NCBI RefSeq assembly: GCF_000621505.1
Contig: NZ_JHYD01000025.1
Span: 1 to 64,000 of the forward strand
From: Ruminiclostridium cellobioparum DSM 1351 = ATCC 15832
Lineage (GTDB): Bacteria; Bacillota; Clostridia; Acetivibrionales; DSM-1351
Direction: 5' to 3'
DNA: 64,000 nucleotides
Shown: one piece after another, positions 18,852 through 28,123 of the stretch
Layout: the number at the start of each line of letters is the position of its first letter
Numbering within the stretch: position 1 is the first letter of the stretch
Translations under genes and position numbers: made by a program
The notes under the pieces: model-generated
Databases searched by the model: none
The model's input: the letters and a program-made list of their open reading frames with translations, nothing else
What the model was told of the DNA's origin: nothing

Positions 18852-20267
18852 TTATTTGGAGCTTTCTGTTTTCCAATCGTTTACAACCTGTGTCTTAACA
18901 TCCTCCCAGTTCTTCTTGCCCTGTGCGTACTGGAGCAGTGCCGCACCAAAGTTATCCTTGAAAGTCTGGTTGGGGAATACCGTAAAGTTCCAGGCTACGT
19001 TTGTCGTCCCCTGCTTGCCCATCCAGTTCAGAACTTCCTGTGCTAAGGGATCCTTTGGCTTTTCATTTTCACCGAAGGTATCAAACGGAGCGATAAAGCC
19101 CAGTTTGTTGGTTACAAAATCCTTACCCTTATCACTTGAATAGAGCCAGTAAATGAAATCCAAAGCAAGCTTCTGCTTTTCAGGGGCAGCCTTCTGATTG
19201 ATTGAGAAGAAGTTTTCGGTTCCTGAACAGAGACCCTGGGTTTCTTCACCTGCAGCACCTGTGTATATTGGCATGAACTTGATGTCCTCCGCCTTGACCA
19301 CATTTCCCTCTACACTGCTGATCTGGCTCCAGGCCCAGTTGCCGTTCTGTACCATTGCAGCCTGGCCGAGAGCAAATTCAGCCATTGAGTCTGCAACCTG
19401 TTTGGTTCCAAGGATCTTGGGTTGTACTGTTGAATTGTTCAAATAGAGATCAAAAATATTCTTATAATTGTCAGCATATTGGAAAGTAATGGTTTTTGTC
19501 GCATCACCTGTGAGATCCACATTATTGTTCTTGAATTCATAGAATATGGGTACGTTTGCAAGGTGGGTCTGCCAGCGCCAGTCTTCACCCGGCTTCAGGG
19601 AAGTACTTGCAAATACTCCCTTGATCCCCAGTGCTTCTCTGTTCTTTGTCATGTCTTCAACAACCGCCTTCAATTTTGCAAAGCTGTTGATTTCATCCAT
19701 ACTTTTCACATCTGTTGCTTTGTTTGCCAAAGCGAAGTACTTGTTCATTATTGCATTGTTATATATTATTCCGTAACCTTCAACAACATATGGAATACCG
19801 TAAACTCCGCCGTTTACCGTTACCGCCAGATTTTTGTCGGTCAGGTGCTTATAGAGTTCGGAATCCTTTAAATCCGCACAATAGTCTTTCCAGTTGGCAT
19901 AACCTCTTGGTCCGTTGATCTGGAAAAGAGTAGGTGCGTCCGATTTTTCCATTTCTGATTTTAAAGTCTGTTCATAGGTACCCGACGCTGCCGTAACAAC
20001 CTTCAGCTTCACTCCTGTTTCCTGCTCGTAAACCTTTGATATTTCATTGTATACTTCAGCAATTTCAGGTTTAAAGTTCAAATAATATATCTCTCCGCCT
20101 TTTGTCTGGCTGCCGCTGCCGGCTGCGGCCCCCGAAGAAACAGCTGCCGTTGTGCTTTCGGCAGCCGTGCCGGAATCTGCCGGAGAAGAGCTTGATCCGC
20201 AGCCGGTAAAAGTACCGGCCAGCATTGTAAAAGCTACTGCAAAACCTAAAATCTTTTTAGACTTCAT
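18852..20267 (-). CDS. sugar-binding lipoprotein of the maltose operon
   Basis: 471 residues. The signal peptide ends in the lipobox TFTGC (Cys23) and is followed by a Ser/Ala/Gly linker, so the protein is anchored outside the membrane. The body has family-1 solute-binding features (GVYGIPYVVEGYGIIYN, AMVQNGNWAWSQI). It should bind maltose or maltodextrin, judged from the GH65/GH13 genes downstream rather than from binding residues. AGGGAGGA lies upstream of the ATG. It is 61 bp downstream of the LacI-type regulator. Confidence 0.9.
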   Translation of the reverse strand: MKSKKILGFAVAFTMLAGTFTGCGSSSSPADSGTAAESTTAAVSSGAAAGSGSQTKGGEIYYLNFKPEIAEVYNEISKVYEQETGVKLKVVTAASGTYEQTLKSEMEKSDAPTLFQINGPRGYANWKDYCADLKDSELYKHLTDKNLAVTVNGGVYGIPYVVEGYGIIYNNAIMNKYFALANKATDVKSMDEINSFAKLKAVVEDMTKNREALGIKGVFASTSLKPGEDWRWQTHLANVPIFYEFKNNNVDLTGDATKTITFQYADNYKNIFDLYLNNSTVQPKILGTKQVADSMAEFALGQAAMVQNGNWAWSQISSVEGNVVKAEDIKFMPIYTGAAGEETQGLCSGTENFFSINQKAAPEKQKLALDFIYWLYSSDKGKDFVTNKLGFIAPFDTFGENEKPKDPLAQEVLNWMGKQGTTNVAWNFTVFPNQTFKDNFGAALLQYAQGKKNWEDVKTQVVNDWKTESSK

Positions 20268-20328
20268 AATATTTATTCCTCCCTAAACTTTTTTGTTTAT
20301 AATAATGAGCCATCTGCAGTCTAACCCA

Positions 20329-21354
20329 TTAAATACCCGATGTGGATTCTCTTTCAAGAATTTTATAGTCTATATACCTGCATCCCAGGTCAACCCGCTT
20401 ATTGTTCAGCACATCAATAAGCATTTCAGCCGCCGAAGATCCGAGCTGATAGGAATCCACCGTCACAGTTGTTATTGACGGTCTTGAAAATCTTGTGTAG
20501 GCACTGTCATTAAAGCAGGCTACTGCCATATCCCCGGGCACGCAGGCATTGATTTCTTCAAGGTACTTCATCGCTCCCATGCACATGGTATCGTCTACGG
20601 TTATGACTCCATCAGGTCTGTCCGGCAGGCTCATAAGTTTCTTCATGGATTCATAGCCATGTTTTTCAGAGAACTCGTGCACATATATATATTCATCTCT
20701 TACCGGGAGACCATATTCCGTTAATTTATTTTTATATCCTTCCAGACGGTTCACAGTGACTATTGAACCTTCGACACCCCCGATAAAAGCAATTTTCCTT
20801 TTGCCCCTTTGCAGGATATGCTCAGTCAGTGCCGAGGCTGCACTGATATTGTCATTATCGATACTGTAAATATTGCCATACTCCTTACAGCTTCCTATAA
20901 GTACAAATGGAAACCCAGTCCTGAGCATCAATTCTATATTTGTATCCCTGAGCTTTGATCTAAGTAAAATTATTCCGTCAACCCGGGAGGTACTGATAAG
21001 CCTTTTGATTGCCTCAGGCTCGGTAGGATTTCCTGCTGTTATCAAAACATCATAATTATTGTTTGAAACAGTATTACAGATACCCTTCAACGCCTCCTGA
21101 AAAAATGTTGCCGCATAAATTCCCGATTCTCCGTGAGGCATTACAATACCTATGGCGTTTGTCTTGTTTCTTGCCAGATTCCGTGCTGCCGTATTGGGTG
21201 TATAACCGTACTTTTGTATAATGTCAAAAATCTTGCTTCTCGTTTCCTCGCTTATCCTGGGATTACCGTCTATAGCTCTGGACACTGTGGATTTTGATAC
21301 CCCGGCAATCTCTGCAATTTCTTTTATTGTCATTTTCTTAGGTATATTATTCAT
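20329..21354 (-). CDS. LacI-family transcriptional regulator of the maltose operon
   Basis: 341 residues. The N-terminal helix-turn-helix (IKEIAEIAGVSKSTVSRAI, residues 10-28) and hinge helix (PNTAARNLA) are followed by a periplasmic-binding-protein-like effector domain. It is the first gene of the operon and sits 70 bp downstream of two CCGG-centred operator-like palindromes, one over the predicted transcription start. It therefore probably represses its own operon until a maltodextrin-derived effector binds. A MalR-like role is inferred from context. GGGAGGG precedes the ATG. Confidence 0.92.
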   Translation of the reverse strand: MNNIPKKMTIKEIAEIAGVSKSTVSRAIDGNPRISEETRSKIFDIIQKYGYTPNTAARNLARNKTNAIGIVMPHGESGIYAATFFQEALKGICNTVSNNNYDVLITAGNPTEPEAIKRLISTSRVDGIILLRSKLRDTNIELMLRTGFPFVLIGSCKEYGNIYSIDNDNISAASALTEHILQRGKRKIAFIGGVEGSIVTVNRLEGYKNKLTEYGLPVRDEYIYVHEFSEKHGYESMKKLMSLPDRPDGVITVDDTMCMGAMKYLEEINACVPGDMAVACFNDSAYTRFSRPSITTVTVDSYQLGSSAAEMLIDVLNNKRVDLGCRYIDYKILERESTSGI

Positions 21355-21424
21355 TTAACCCTCCCTGTATGTAAAGGTCAGCATATTTGACATGGTCAAT
21401 TTCCTTCTCTCGATAAAATTAATT

Positions 21425-21442
21425 TGCGCTACCGGTTGCACA
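21425..21442. promoter_or_regulatory. LacI-type operator O1
   Basis: TGCGCTACCGGTTGCACA is a near-palindrome centred on CCGG, with the same right half as O2. It lies 56 bp from O2, downstream of the predicted start site. Spaced pairs of this kind allow repression by looping. Confidence 0.65.
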
Positions 21443-21480
21443 ACAAGTAAAAAAAATTGGCTGCAAAACATTTTATCCTT

Positions 21481-21498
21481 TGTGCAACCGGTTACATA
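21481..21498. promoter_or_regulatory. LacI-type operator O2, also a cre match
   Basis: TGTGCAACCGGTTACATA is an imperfect palindrome that covers the predicted transcription start. Read on the minus strand, ATGTAACCGGTTGCA matches the Bacillus cre consensus WTGNAANCGNWNNCW at every defined position. Control by the adjacent LacI protein, by CcpA, or by both is possible. Confidence 0.7.
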
Positions 21499-21501
21499 AA
21501 T

Positions 21502-21529
21502 ATAGTAACATGAAGTCTATTTGTATCAA
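21502..21529 (-). promoter_or_regulatory. maltose operon promoter
   Basis: TTGATA (21524-21529), 16-bp spacer, TACTAT (21502-21507). The start falls near 21495, inside operator O2. No other strong promoter is seen before the regulator gene. Confidence 0.6.
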
Positions 21530-21609
21530 ATGTATATATTTCACTAAAAGCATAAATCCATTTTGTGCATATTGTACAAACACTCTTGGCCGGATTTGTG
21601 TATTTCAAG

Positions 21610-22854
21610 CTACAGCTGGGCGGCAGAAGTGTGAGCTATATGTGCCCAGTTCTTATTTTTCCTGGAAAAGTACCCCTGAATCATAATGGGAACCCAGGTG
21701 AAATTAAAAATCGGAAGTACCACCAGACCCATTATCAGGTTTTTACTGCCTTTGTTCTCATTCACAAGAACCGTTACTGAAAAAACATTCTGTACCACAA
21801 AGGTAATTATGGACATTGCTGCAAAAAGCAATAAAGCTTTCAAATTTGTGTCATCTATCTGTAGTATGATTGTTTTCATTGCCTGAAATGCCATCAAGAA
21901 ACTGCCCATTACATATAAAAACGGATAGAACAGCATGACCACCGTATCAAAGGACTGCAGGCTCCTGTCTCTGAGCAGCTTGCCAAATACCCGTCTGCCA
22001 TACAGAAAGACACAGCTGAAATGGCCCTGCATCCACCGGGTGCGCTGTCTCCAGGACTGTGACAGCGTAACGGGCTGTTCGTCAAATATTACCGCATCAT
22101 GGGCCCAGCCTATTTTAACGTCATTCAGACAGAGCTGAAAATAGAACTCCACATCTTCAGTCAGGGTTTCTATTTCCCACCCGATTTTCCTGAGTGTGTC
22201 AACACTCACTGCATATCCGCTGCCCGTCAGTGTACAATTCATTCCAAGGTACTGCCTGGGCAGCTGGCACAGCCTGTTGGCCAGCCAATAGGTTATGGAA
22301 TAGGAGGAGGTGATCCACGAATCCCATGGGTTTTTCATATCTCTATAGCCCTGGACCACCTGATAACCCTTTTGCATCTTTTTATCGATCTGCAGCAGGA
22401 AGTCTTTTGATACCAGATTATCGGCATCGAGTATGCATACGGCATCAAATTCAAAATCAGAACCGAATAATTTATCAAACATCCATTTTAAGGCATGGCC
22501 TTTTCCTTTATTGGATGTGTCCTGCCTTTCAAACACCACTGCTCCGCAGGCTCTTGCAATATTGGCCGTATCATCGGTGCAGTTGTCTGCTATTACAAAC
22601 ACCCCGTATTTTTCTGCCGGGTAATCCATGGCTTTTATGCTTCTGATGGTATTGCCAATAACGGACTGTTCATTGTGTGCGGCAACAATAATTGCGTAAT
22701 TTTTATCCGGGTGGGATACTTCATGCTTCTCCGGCCTCTTTCTCCAGCCGAATACAGATACAATGAAAAAATATGCCAAAACCGTCAGTATAATAGTAAT
22801 GGCCGCTATAAAAAAAGTGTTTGCGCTGAAGTCAATGTATTTTATAAATTCCAT
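21610..22854 (-). CDS. membrane-bound family 2 glycosyltransferase
   Basis: 414 residues. An N-terminal membrane helix is followed by a GT-A domain with IIVAAHNEQ, DAD (ILDADNL), TED (TLTEDVEF) and QRTRW (SWRQRTRWMQGH), the motif set of processive inverting glycosyltransferases such as those making hyaluronan, chitin or poly-GlcNAc. At least four C-terminal membrane helices follow. It probably polymerises a cell-surface or exopolysaccharide; donor and product are not predictable. It is 36 bp downstream of a PAP2 phosphatase on the same strand, which could recycle a lipid carrier. Confidence 0.85.
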   Translation of the reverse strand: MEFIKYIDFSANTFFIAAITIILTVLAYFFIVSVFGWRKRPEKHEVSHPDKNYAIIVAAHNEQSVIGNTIRSIKAMDYPAEKYGVFVIADNCTDDTANIARACGAVVFERQDTSNKGKGHALKWMFDKLFGSDFEFDAVCILDADNLVSKDFLLQIDKKMQKGYQVVQGYRDMKNPWDSWITSSYSITYWLANRLCQLPRQYLGMNCTLTGSGYAVSVDTLRKIGWEIETLTEDVEFYFQLCLNDVKIGWAHDAVIFDEQPVTLSQSWRQRTRWMQGHFSCVFLYGRRVFGKLLRDRSLQSFDTVVMLFYPFLYVMGSFLMAFQAMKTIILQIDDTNLKALLLFAAMSIITFVVQNVFSVTVLVNENKGSKNLIMGLVVLPIFNFTWVPIMIQGYFSRKNKNWAHIAHTSAAQL

Positions 22855-22890
22855 ACCGGCTACCCCCTGTGTTAATATATTTTTGTACTT

Positions 22891-23424
22891 TTAAAGCAGA
22901 TTTGAGATAAATTGTATTGCTGCTGTGGTAAAGGTTGCCAGAGCCATTCCTGCCAGAACATCCGAGGGATAGTGCACTCCCAGATACAATCTGGTTATCC
23001 CGACGATAAATGCCACCGGAAAACCTACAAAAGCAAGAAGTGGTGCGTTAAAAGCCAGTGTAGTCGCAATTGCAAAAACTGCCGTTGTGTGTCCTGACGG
23101 AAAGGAGTAATAGTCAATTGCCACATTAAAGGTGTTCAGGTTTGGTAATACATCAATGGGTCTTAATCTGCATATCCTGTTTTTCAGGAGATGCACAATT
23201 AAGTGGCTTACAGCCAGGGATACCAGCGCTTTAAAACCTATCCCCCTCGTTTCCCCTTTTCCAATGAAGATAATCAGAAGACAGCTGGAAATTGTAAACA
23301 AGGCACTTCCCAATTGTGTAAGCAGAGGCATAAGCCGATCCAGCAACCTGCATTTTATTGATTTGTTAAAAAGCAAAAGCGTATTTAAATCGGTTGTATA
23401 AAGAAGTCCTTTAATCTCACTCAT
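22891..23424 (-). CDS. PAP2-family phosphatase (undecaprenyl-pyrophosphatase-like)
   Basis: 177 residues from the ATG at 23422-23424, chosen because GGAGG lies 5 nt upstream. It has five or six membrane segments and the three PAP2 motifs: KX6RP (KNRICRLRP), PSGHT, and RX6HX3D (RLYLGVHYPSD). The motif His residues carry out phosphoryl transfer. The likely substrate is undecaprenyl pyrophosphate or another lipid phosphate. The next gene on the strand is a polysaccharide-type glycosyltransferase, consistent with a role in envelope glycan assembly. Confidence 0.88.
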   Translation of the reverse strand: MSEIKGLLYTTDLNTLLLFNKSIKCRLLDRLMPLLTQLGSALFTISSCLLIIFIGKGETRGIGFKALVSLAVSHLIVHLLKNRICRLRPIDVLPNLNTFNVAIDYYSFPSGHTTAVFAIATTLAFNAPLLAFVGFPVAFIVGITRLYLGVHYPSDVLAGMALATFTTAAIQFISNLL

Positions 23425-23638
23425 GGCAGCCTCCATAACTATCTCTACAAGCATAATAACAGATTAATCTTAAATACAAATTATGAATTCTTTAATTATT
23501 TCTTAACAAATTAATTTAAATTTGTAATATACTCGTCCGGAATGTTAATTTTGTTATAATATATTGGAATGTAATAAATATATAACCAGTATATACTCAT
23601 ATACTCATTAAACCAAATAAATCATACAGGAGATCCTT

Positions 23639-24280
23639 ATGGAAAATAATTTTTTAGAATTGGCCCAAAGCAGGAGAAGCATACGAAAGTTTTCAGATAA
23701 ACCGGTCCCAAGGGAGGCAGTGGAATATTTTATCTCCTGCGCCGCACATGCTCCCAGCGGCTGTGACAGCCAATGCTGGTATTTTGTAGCAGTGGATGAC
23801 GGGGACTTGATAAATAAATTAGCCGACGGTGCGGCAGAGTCTGCACGGAATTTTTATGGCGAAGGCTATTCCGAAGCAACACCCGAATTTCTCAACTCCA
23901 GGGAAAAAGCCGTCAGCTTTTTCAGGAATGCCCCTCTTGTAATTTTTGTTTTCATGGACAAAACAAAATTCTATGATGAAAAAGCTGTCCGGGCTTTTTT
24001 TGAAAAGGGTTATGATTACCGCGGGATGATTGATAAACTTGGGTATTATGACGTCCTTTCAATAGGTGCGGCAATCCAGAATCTACTGCTGGCAGTGGCC
24101 GAGAAAGGCTATGGTGCCTGCTGGATGAACGACCCCGTCATCGCAGAGGACAAAATAAGGGAAATTCTTGGGGTACGGGAGGATTTAAAACTTTTAAGTG
24201 TGATTCCCGTCGGAGAACCCAGCTATTTCCCAAGGCAAAAAAATCTGAAGGATCAGAGCAGTATCCTGGAGTTCAAATAA
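23639..24280 (+). CDS. nitroreductase-family flavoprotein
   Basis: 213 residues. It has the FMN-binding start (QSRRSIRKFSDKPV), the PSGCDSQCW loop and the AAIQNLLLAVAEKGYGACWM block typical of NAD(P)H:FMN nitroreductases. It probably reduces quinones, nitro compounds or flavins in the cytoplasm; the physiological substrate is unknown. AGGAGA precedes the ATG. It is the only plus-strand gene in this region and is divergent from the PAP2 gene. Confidence 0.88.
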   Translation: MENNFLELAQSRRSIRKFSDKPVPREAVEYFISCAAHAPSGCDSQCWYFVAVDDGDLINKLADGAAESARNFYGEGYSEATPEFLNSREKAVSFFRNAPLVIFVFMDKTKFYDEKAVRAFFEKGYDYRGMIDKLGYYDVLSIGAAIQNLLLAVAEKGYGACWMNDPVIAEDKIREILGVREDLKLLSVIPVGEPSYFPRQKNLKDQSSILEFK

Positions 24281-24324
24281 TATAAAACTTTAAACCCCAG
24301 TGCGCTCCCTCCAAAGCCCGGAGC

Positions 24325-24687
24325 TTAACTGTTTATAAGCCAGTTCTCGGCATCTTCGCGAGTGGCAAACACTCTAAAGGCATTTCCCTTATTGGTCTCC
24401 AGCACCATCTCCCGGAACCTTCCTGTGTTTGCTACCTTTGCGGGTATTATGGCCGCCACCCTGATACCGTAATTTATAAACTTTTGCAGCATTTTCCCGG
24501 CAACACCGGTCTTAAGATTAAAAAACTCCTCCGACAGCACTTCTCCATGAAGCATTTGCTGCCGTATCTCATTTTCCCAGCTCAGGGAAATGAGATCAAG
24601 TGCGTCCTGCTCATTATTCAGAGGATTATCGGCCGATATTACCTCAATATATTTTTTTGTTCCTTTTTCTATTATTTTATAATCCAT
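24325..24687 (-). CDS. DUF4180-type small protein
   Basis: 120 residues, soluble, alpha/beta in character. It resembles the DUF4180 family, small proteins often encoded next to PadR regulators in Firmicutes. The start has GAGGAG upstream. It is only 5 bp after the PadR-family gene and would be repressed with it. No catalytic motif is visible and the function is unknown; the overall pattern (MLQKFINYGIRVAAIIP, then a C-terminal DAENWL) recalls STAS-like folds. Confidence 0.7.
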   Translation of the reverse strand: MDYKIIEKGTKKYIEVISADNPLNNEQDALDLISLSWENEIRQQMLHGEVLSEEFFNLKTGVAGKMLQKFINYGIRVAAIIPAKVANTGRFREMVLETNKGNAFRVFATREDAENWLINS

Positions 24688-24692
24688 TCAAT

Positions 24693-25244
24693 TCACTCCT
24701 CAAATAGTCCTTTTTTATAAAGCTGCTGCCGCAAATTTTCAATCCAATTCAGTTCGTTTTTATATGAGGAAATAATATTCTCCGAAATCATATCCCATAA
24801 GAGCACTTCTCTTGAGCTTCGTGAGGGATACTCCCTGCCGCGTCTGTTATTTTCCTCATGAATCAGCAATTGTATTTTTACTTCACTCTCATAATTTGCC
24901 AAAACCGCCAACAACTCTTCCTCTGTGAGTAAATCGGCCCAGGAAAGCTGAACTAAAAAGGTTTTTCTGAACTCGGGAGCATCCGATGCCGATAGAACCC
25001 ATTGCTTCAGTTCATTCAGCCCTTTCCCGGTTATTGAATAAATTTTCTTTGTGGGCGCTTTGTCCTGATGCTGAATTTCATTAGTTACCAGGCCTTCCTC
25101 CAGCAGCTGTACCAAAGCCTTATAGATCTGGTTATTATTCCCCGACCAATACATTGCAGCCGAATTCTCAAAAAACTTTTTTAAATCGTACCCTGTTGTC
25201 GGCTTCCAGCTTAATACTCCCAAAATTGCATGTTTTATTGACAT
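24693..25244 (-). CDS. PadR-family transcriptional regulator
   Basis: 183 residues. The N-terminal winged helix contains ILGVLSWKPTTGYDLKKFFE and a recognition region ending in IYKALVQLLEEGLV, followed by the wing and a C-terminal helical dimerisation domain, the long PadR subfamily (VirR-like). Start at 25242-25244 with GGGAG 8 nt upstream. Two perfect palindromes and an exact ATGT-N8-ACAT element lie immediately downstream of its -10 box, so autorepression is very likely. The inducer is unknown. Confidence 0.9.
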   Translation of the reverse strand: MSIKHAILGVLSWKPTTGYDLKKFFENSAAMYWSGNNNQIYKALVQLLEEGLVTNEIQHQDKAPTKKIYSITGKGLNELKQWVLSASDAPEFRKTFLVQLSWADLLTEEELLAVLANYESEVKIQLLIHEENNRRGREYPSRSSREVLLWDMISENIISSYKNELNWIENLRQQLYKKGLFEE

Positions 25245-25265
25245 TTTTGACACTCCCTATCTCAT

Positions 25266-25293
25266 TAACATATGTTAATAGTAACATATGTTA
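25266..25293. promoter_or_regulatory. tandem PadR operators
   Basis: The 12-bp palindrome TAACATATGTTA occurs twice (25266-25277 and 25282-25293), 16 bp apart. The inner halves make ATGT (25272-25275)-N8-ACAT (25284-25287), the consensus described for PadR-family operators. Confidence 0.85.
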
Positions 25294-25294
25294 T

Positions 25295-25322
25295 ATTATA
25301 CACGCATATAATAAAAATTCAA
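25295..25322 (-). promoter_or_regulatory. padR promoter
   Basis: TTGAAT (25317-25322), 16 bp, TATAAT (25295-25300) on the minus strand. The PadR operators begin one base downstream of the -10 box, so a bound repressor would block initiation. Confidence 0.7.
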
Positions 25323-25360
25323 TACCCCATGCAAATAAAAATAATGGTAACTAAGGATAT

Positions 25361-25397
25361 AAAAAACCCTGCGCTTTGAAAGAGCGCAGGGTTTTTT
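25361..25397 (-). terminator. terminator after xylA (bidirectional)
   Basis: AAAAAACCCTGCGCT pairs with AGCGCAGGGTTTTTT around a 7-nt loop, giving a GC-rich stem flanked by an A-run and a T-run. It can terminate xylA transcription and also works as an intrinsic terminator in the other direction. Confidence 0.9.
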
Positions 25398-25410
25398 GTA
25401 TCAGTAGCAA

Positions 25411-26727
25411 TTATTTTGTTTCACAGATATACTGGTTCAACAAGGATTCCAGCATTTCCTGACGGCCCGACTTGTTTTGGATCTTAACGCCAAGTGCGTG
25501 CTTTTCCAATTCTTTGAAGCCTACTTTTCCGTCAACTATATCTTTACCGATTCCGGTTGTGTAGCTTGAATATCTGTCGGCGATAAATGCATCGAACTTG
25601 CCGTCAGTCACCATCTTGTCAGCTATGATAAGACCCTTTGCAAAGGTATCCATACCTGCAATATGTCCATAGAACAGGTCAGCCGGTTCAAATGATCCTC
25701 TTCTGACTTTTGAGTCGAAGTTCAAACCGCCCTTGCCCAGACCGCCTGCCTTCAATACTTCATACATTGCAAGAGCAGCATCATAAAGGTTGGTCGGGAA
25801 TTGGTCGGTATCCCAGCCCAGCAATACATCACCCTGGTTAGCATCAATGCTTCCCAGCATATTGTTGATTCTGCAGACTGCCAGCTCGTGCTGGAAGGTA
25901 TGTCCTGCCAAAGTCGCATGGTTTGCTTCAATGTTGAGCTTGAAGTATGGATCCAAACCGTATGTCTTCAGGAAGCCTATAACTGTACCTGCATCAAAGT
26001 CATACTGGTGTTTTGTCGGTTCCTTCGGCTTGGGTTCGATAAGGAACTGTCCGTTGAAGCCTATTTCCCTGGCATAATCAACAGCCATCTTCAGGAATCT
26101 TGCCAGGTTATCCAGCTCAAGCTTCATATCTGTATTCAAAAGTGTCTCATAACCTTCTCTGCCACCCCAGAATACATAGTTTTCTCCGCCCAATTCCTTT
26201 GTGATTTCCATGGCCTTCTTAACCTGGGCTGCAGCAAATGCAAAGATATCGGCATTTGGTGAAGTTGATGCACCATGCATGAATCTTGGATTTCCAAATG
26301 CATTTGTTGTTCCCCAAAGAAGTTTTACATCGCTGGATTTCATTCTGTCCTTTATGGCAGAAACGATCACGTCCAGGTTCTTGTTTGTTTCGGCAAGAGT
26401 ATCTCCTTCGGGTGCAATATCCCTGTCGTGGAAGCAGAAGAATGGAACTCCTATTTTTTCGGCAAACTCGAAGTTTGCTTCAACCTTGAATTTTGCGCCG
26501 TCCATGGCAGACATTGTGTTCCATGGTCTTTCGTAAGAACCTGCACCGAACATATCTGCTCCGGCAGCTGCAAAAGTATGCCAGTAAGCTACTGCAAATC
26601 TTAAATGCTCCTTCATTGTCTTTCCGCCTATAACCGCATCGGGATTATAGTACTTGAATGCCAATGGATTATCCGATCCACCGCCTTCATACTTGATTTT
26701 TGAAATTCCGCTGAAAATTTCCGACAT
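25411..26727 (-). CDS. xylA: xylose isomerase
   Basis: 438 residues, the length of class II xylose isomerases. It interconverts D-xylose and D-xylulose. Visible hallmarks are [10 protein letters not shown] (active-site His and Asp), [16 protein letters not shown] (metal Glu), [12 protein letters not shown] and [11 protein letters not shown]. Start at 26725-26727 with GGAGGG upstream; the longer frame begins inside the regulator gene. A small hairpin (GCGTGC-TTT-GCACGC, 26742-26756) lies just before the ribosome-binding site. It is the third gene of xylB-xylR-xylA. Confidence 0.98.
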   Translation of the reverse strand: MSEIFSGISKIKYEGGGSDNPLAFKYYNPDAVIGGKTMKEHLRFAVAYWHTFAAAGADMFGAGSYERPWNTMSAMDGAKFKVEANFEFAEKIGVPFFCFHDRDIAPEGDTLAETNKNLDVIVSAIKDRMKSSDVKLLWGTTNAFGNPRFMHGASTSPNADIFAFAAAQVKKAMEITKELGGENYVFWGGREGYETLLNTDMKLELDNLARFLKMAVDYAREIGFNGQFLIEPKPKEPTKHQYDFDAGTVIGFLKTYGLDPYFKLNIEANHATLAGHTFQHELAVCRINNMLGSIDANQGDVLLGWDTDQFPTNLYDAALAMYEVLKAGGLGKGGLNFDSKVRRGSFEPADLFYGHIAGMDTFAKGLIIADKMVTDGKFDAFIADRYSSYTTGIGKDIVDGKVGFKELEKHALGVKIQNKSGRQEMLESLLNQYICETK

Positions 26728-26794
26728 AATACCCTCCATCTGCGTGCTTTGCACGCTGCTAAATAGTAAATTAATTATGTTTATATTTATGCTC

Positions 26795-28006
26795 CTACAG
26801 CCTGTGGCCAAAGAGCTTTTTCAATGGTACGATTGCAGCTCCAAGTGCCGAGGAATCCTCTCCCAATTCCGACGCGAGTATCTCAACCCTTGATGCCGGA
26901 TATTTCAGTGCCTTTGCCAGTGCAATGTTTCGCATATGCTCCAAAATATCCTCTGAAAATTTCACCAATTCCTTCCCAAGCACTATCCTGGAAGGGTTGA
27001 TGGTATTTATTAAATTTGCTACCGCAAGACCCAGGTATCCGGCAGCTTCCACCAGAATGACTCTTGCGGATTCGTTACCTGCCTTTACGGCGTCAATGAT
27101 AAAATCAATTGAATTTATGGAGTTTATATCCAACTCATCCGAGAAATCGGCTATAAGTCCCTGTCTCACAAGTTTTTGCGCCTTCTCAACCATCGATCTT
27201 GAGGAAACCAGGGTTTCCAGGCAGCCATAGTTTCCGCAGGCACATTTGGGTCCGTTGTGATCCACCATTATGTGACCGATTTCTCCGGCACTTCCGCTGC
27301 AGCCCCTGTAGAGATTGCCGTCTGCGAATATGCTGGAGCCAATACCGGATTTCATGTTTATACATACAAAATCTCTTTGTTCGGTACAGCAGCCTATCCA
27401 ATTTTCACTTATGGCCGAACATATGGCCTCATTGTCCACATATATGGGGAAATTGCCCATGCCCGACATCATGCTCTCCAGATCGACTCTCTCCCACCCC
27501 AGATTAGGTGCGAAAATTACTTCGTGGGTTACATTGTCAACCATACCCGGCACCGACACGCCAACACCCAGTAATCTGTCTTCCCTGATAGCATTCCGTT
27601 CTATAATCTGCCGTACTTTTTTCTCAATAAACGCTATTGACTCCGATACCGACTGGTCGAATCTACTGGAGATCATATCCCTGTACTCAACATTTCCGGT
27701 TATATCCATGAGGATAAATCTGATATAGTCAACATCTATATCAACTCCTATGGAATAATAGCTTTTTGGATTGAGTTCATATAAGTTGGGCCTTCTCCCG
27801 CCTTTTGATATTCCGATACCGGCTTCACGGATATAGCCTTTTTCCAGCAGGTTTGAAACAATAACTCCGCATGCGGTGGGAGACAGACCTGTAAGTTGAG
27901 CCAAATCAGCTTTTGATATCTGTTTGTTGAGCCTTATCAATTCCAGCAGGGAAGTTTCATTAAATTGCTTCAAAAACTTATTGTTGCCTGTTTTACCCAA
28001 CTTCAT
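26795..28006 (-). CDS. xylR: ROK-family regulator, probable XylR
   Basis: 403 residues. An N-terminal winged helix ([30 protein letters not shown], in part, residues 30-60) precedes a ROK kinase-like domain with the metal-binding [10 protein letters not shown] cluster and the sugar-binding GEIGH motif ([10 protein letters not shown]). It sits between xylB and xylA and lies downstream of a palindromic operator over the operon's -10 box, so it most likely represses the xylose genes in the absence of xylose. Start at 28004-28006 after GGAGGGGGGAGG. Confidence 0.9.
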   Translation of the reverse strand: MKLGKTGNNKFLKQFNETSLLELIRLNKQISKADLAQLTGLSPTACGVIVSNLLEKGYIREAGIGISKGGRRPNLYELNPKSYYSIGVDIDVDYIRFILMDITGNVEYRDMISSRFDQSVSESIAFIEKKVRQIIERNAIREDRLLGVGVSVPGMVDNVTHEVIFAPNLGWERVDLESMMSGMGNFPIYVDNEAICSAISENWIGCCTEQRDFVCINMKSGIGSSIFADGNLYRGCSGSAGEIGHIMVDHNGPKCACGNYGCLETLVSSRSMVEKAQKLVRQGLIADFSDELDINSINSIDFIIDAVKAGNESARVILVEAAGYLGLAVANLINTINPSRIVLGKELVKFSEDILEHMRNIALAKALKYPASRVEILASELGEDSSALGAAIVPLKKLFGHRL

Positions 28007-28123
28007 ATTCCTCCCCCCTCCCACTGTATTAATAAAATTTAAATGATCAACTTATTTTCAGACTTTGTAAACTCAGTTTATAATGTAAAAATCATGCAAT
28101 TCCTGCAGCTGCTGCTTCAAAGT

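Noticed and set aside
25361-25397. Regulatory operator before padR
   Set aside because: The GC stem with A and T runs is an intrinsic terminator for xylA; the real PadR sites are the AT-rich palindromes at 25266-25293.
26742-26756. Riboswitch upstream of xylA
   Set aside because: Only a 6-bp hairpin with a 3-nt loop before the ribosome-binding site; at most an mRNA-stabilising stem.
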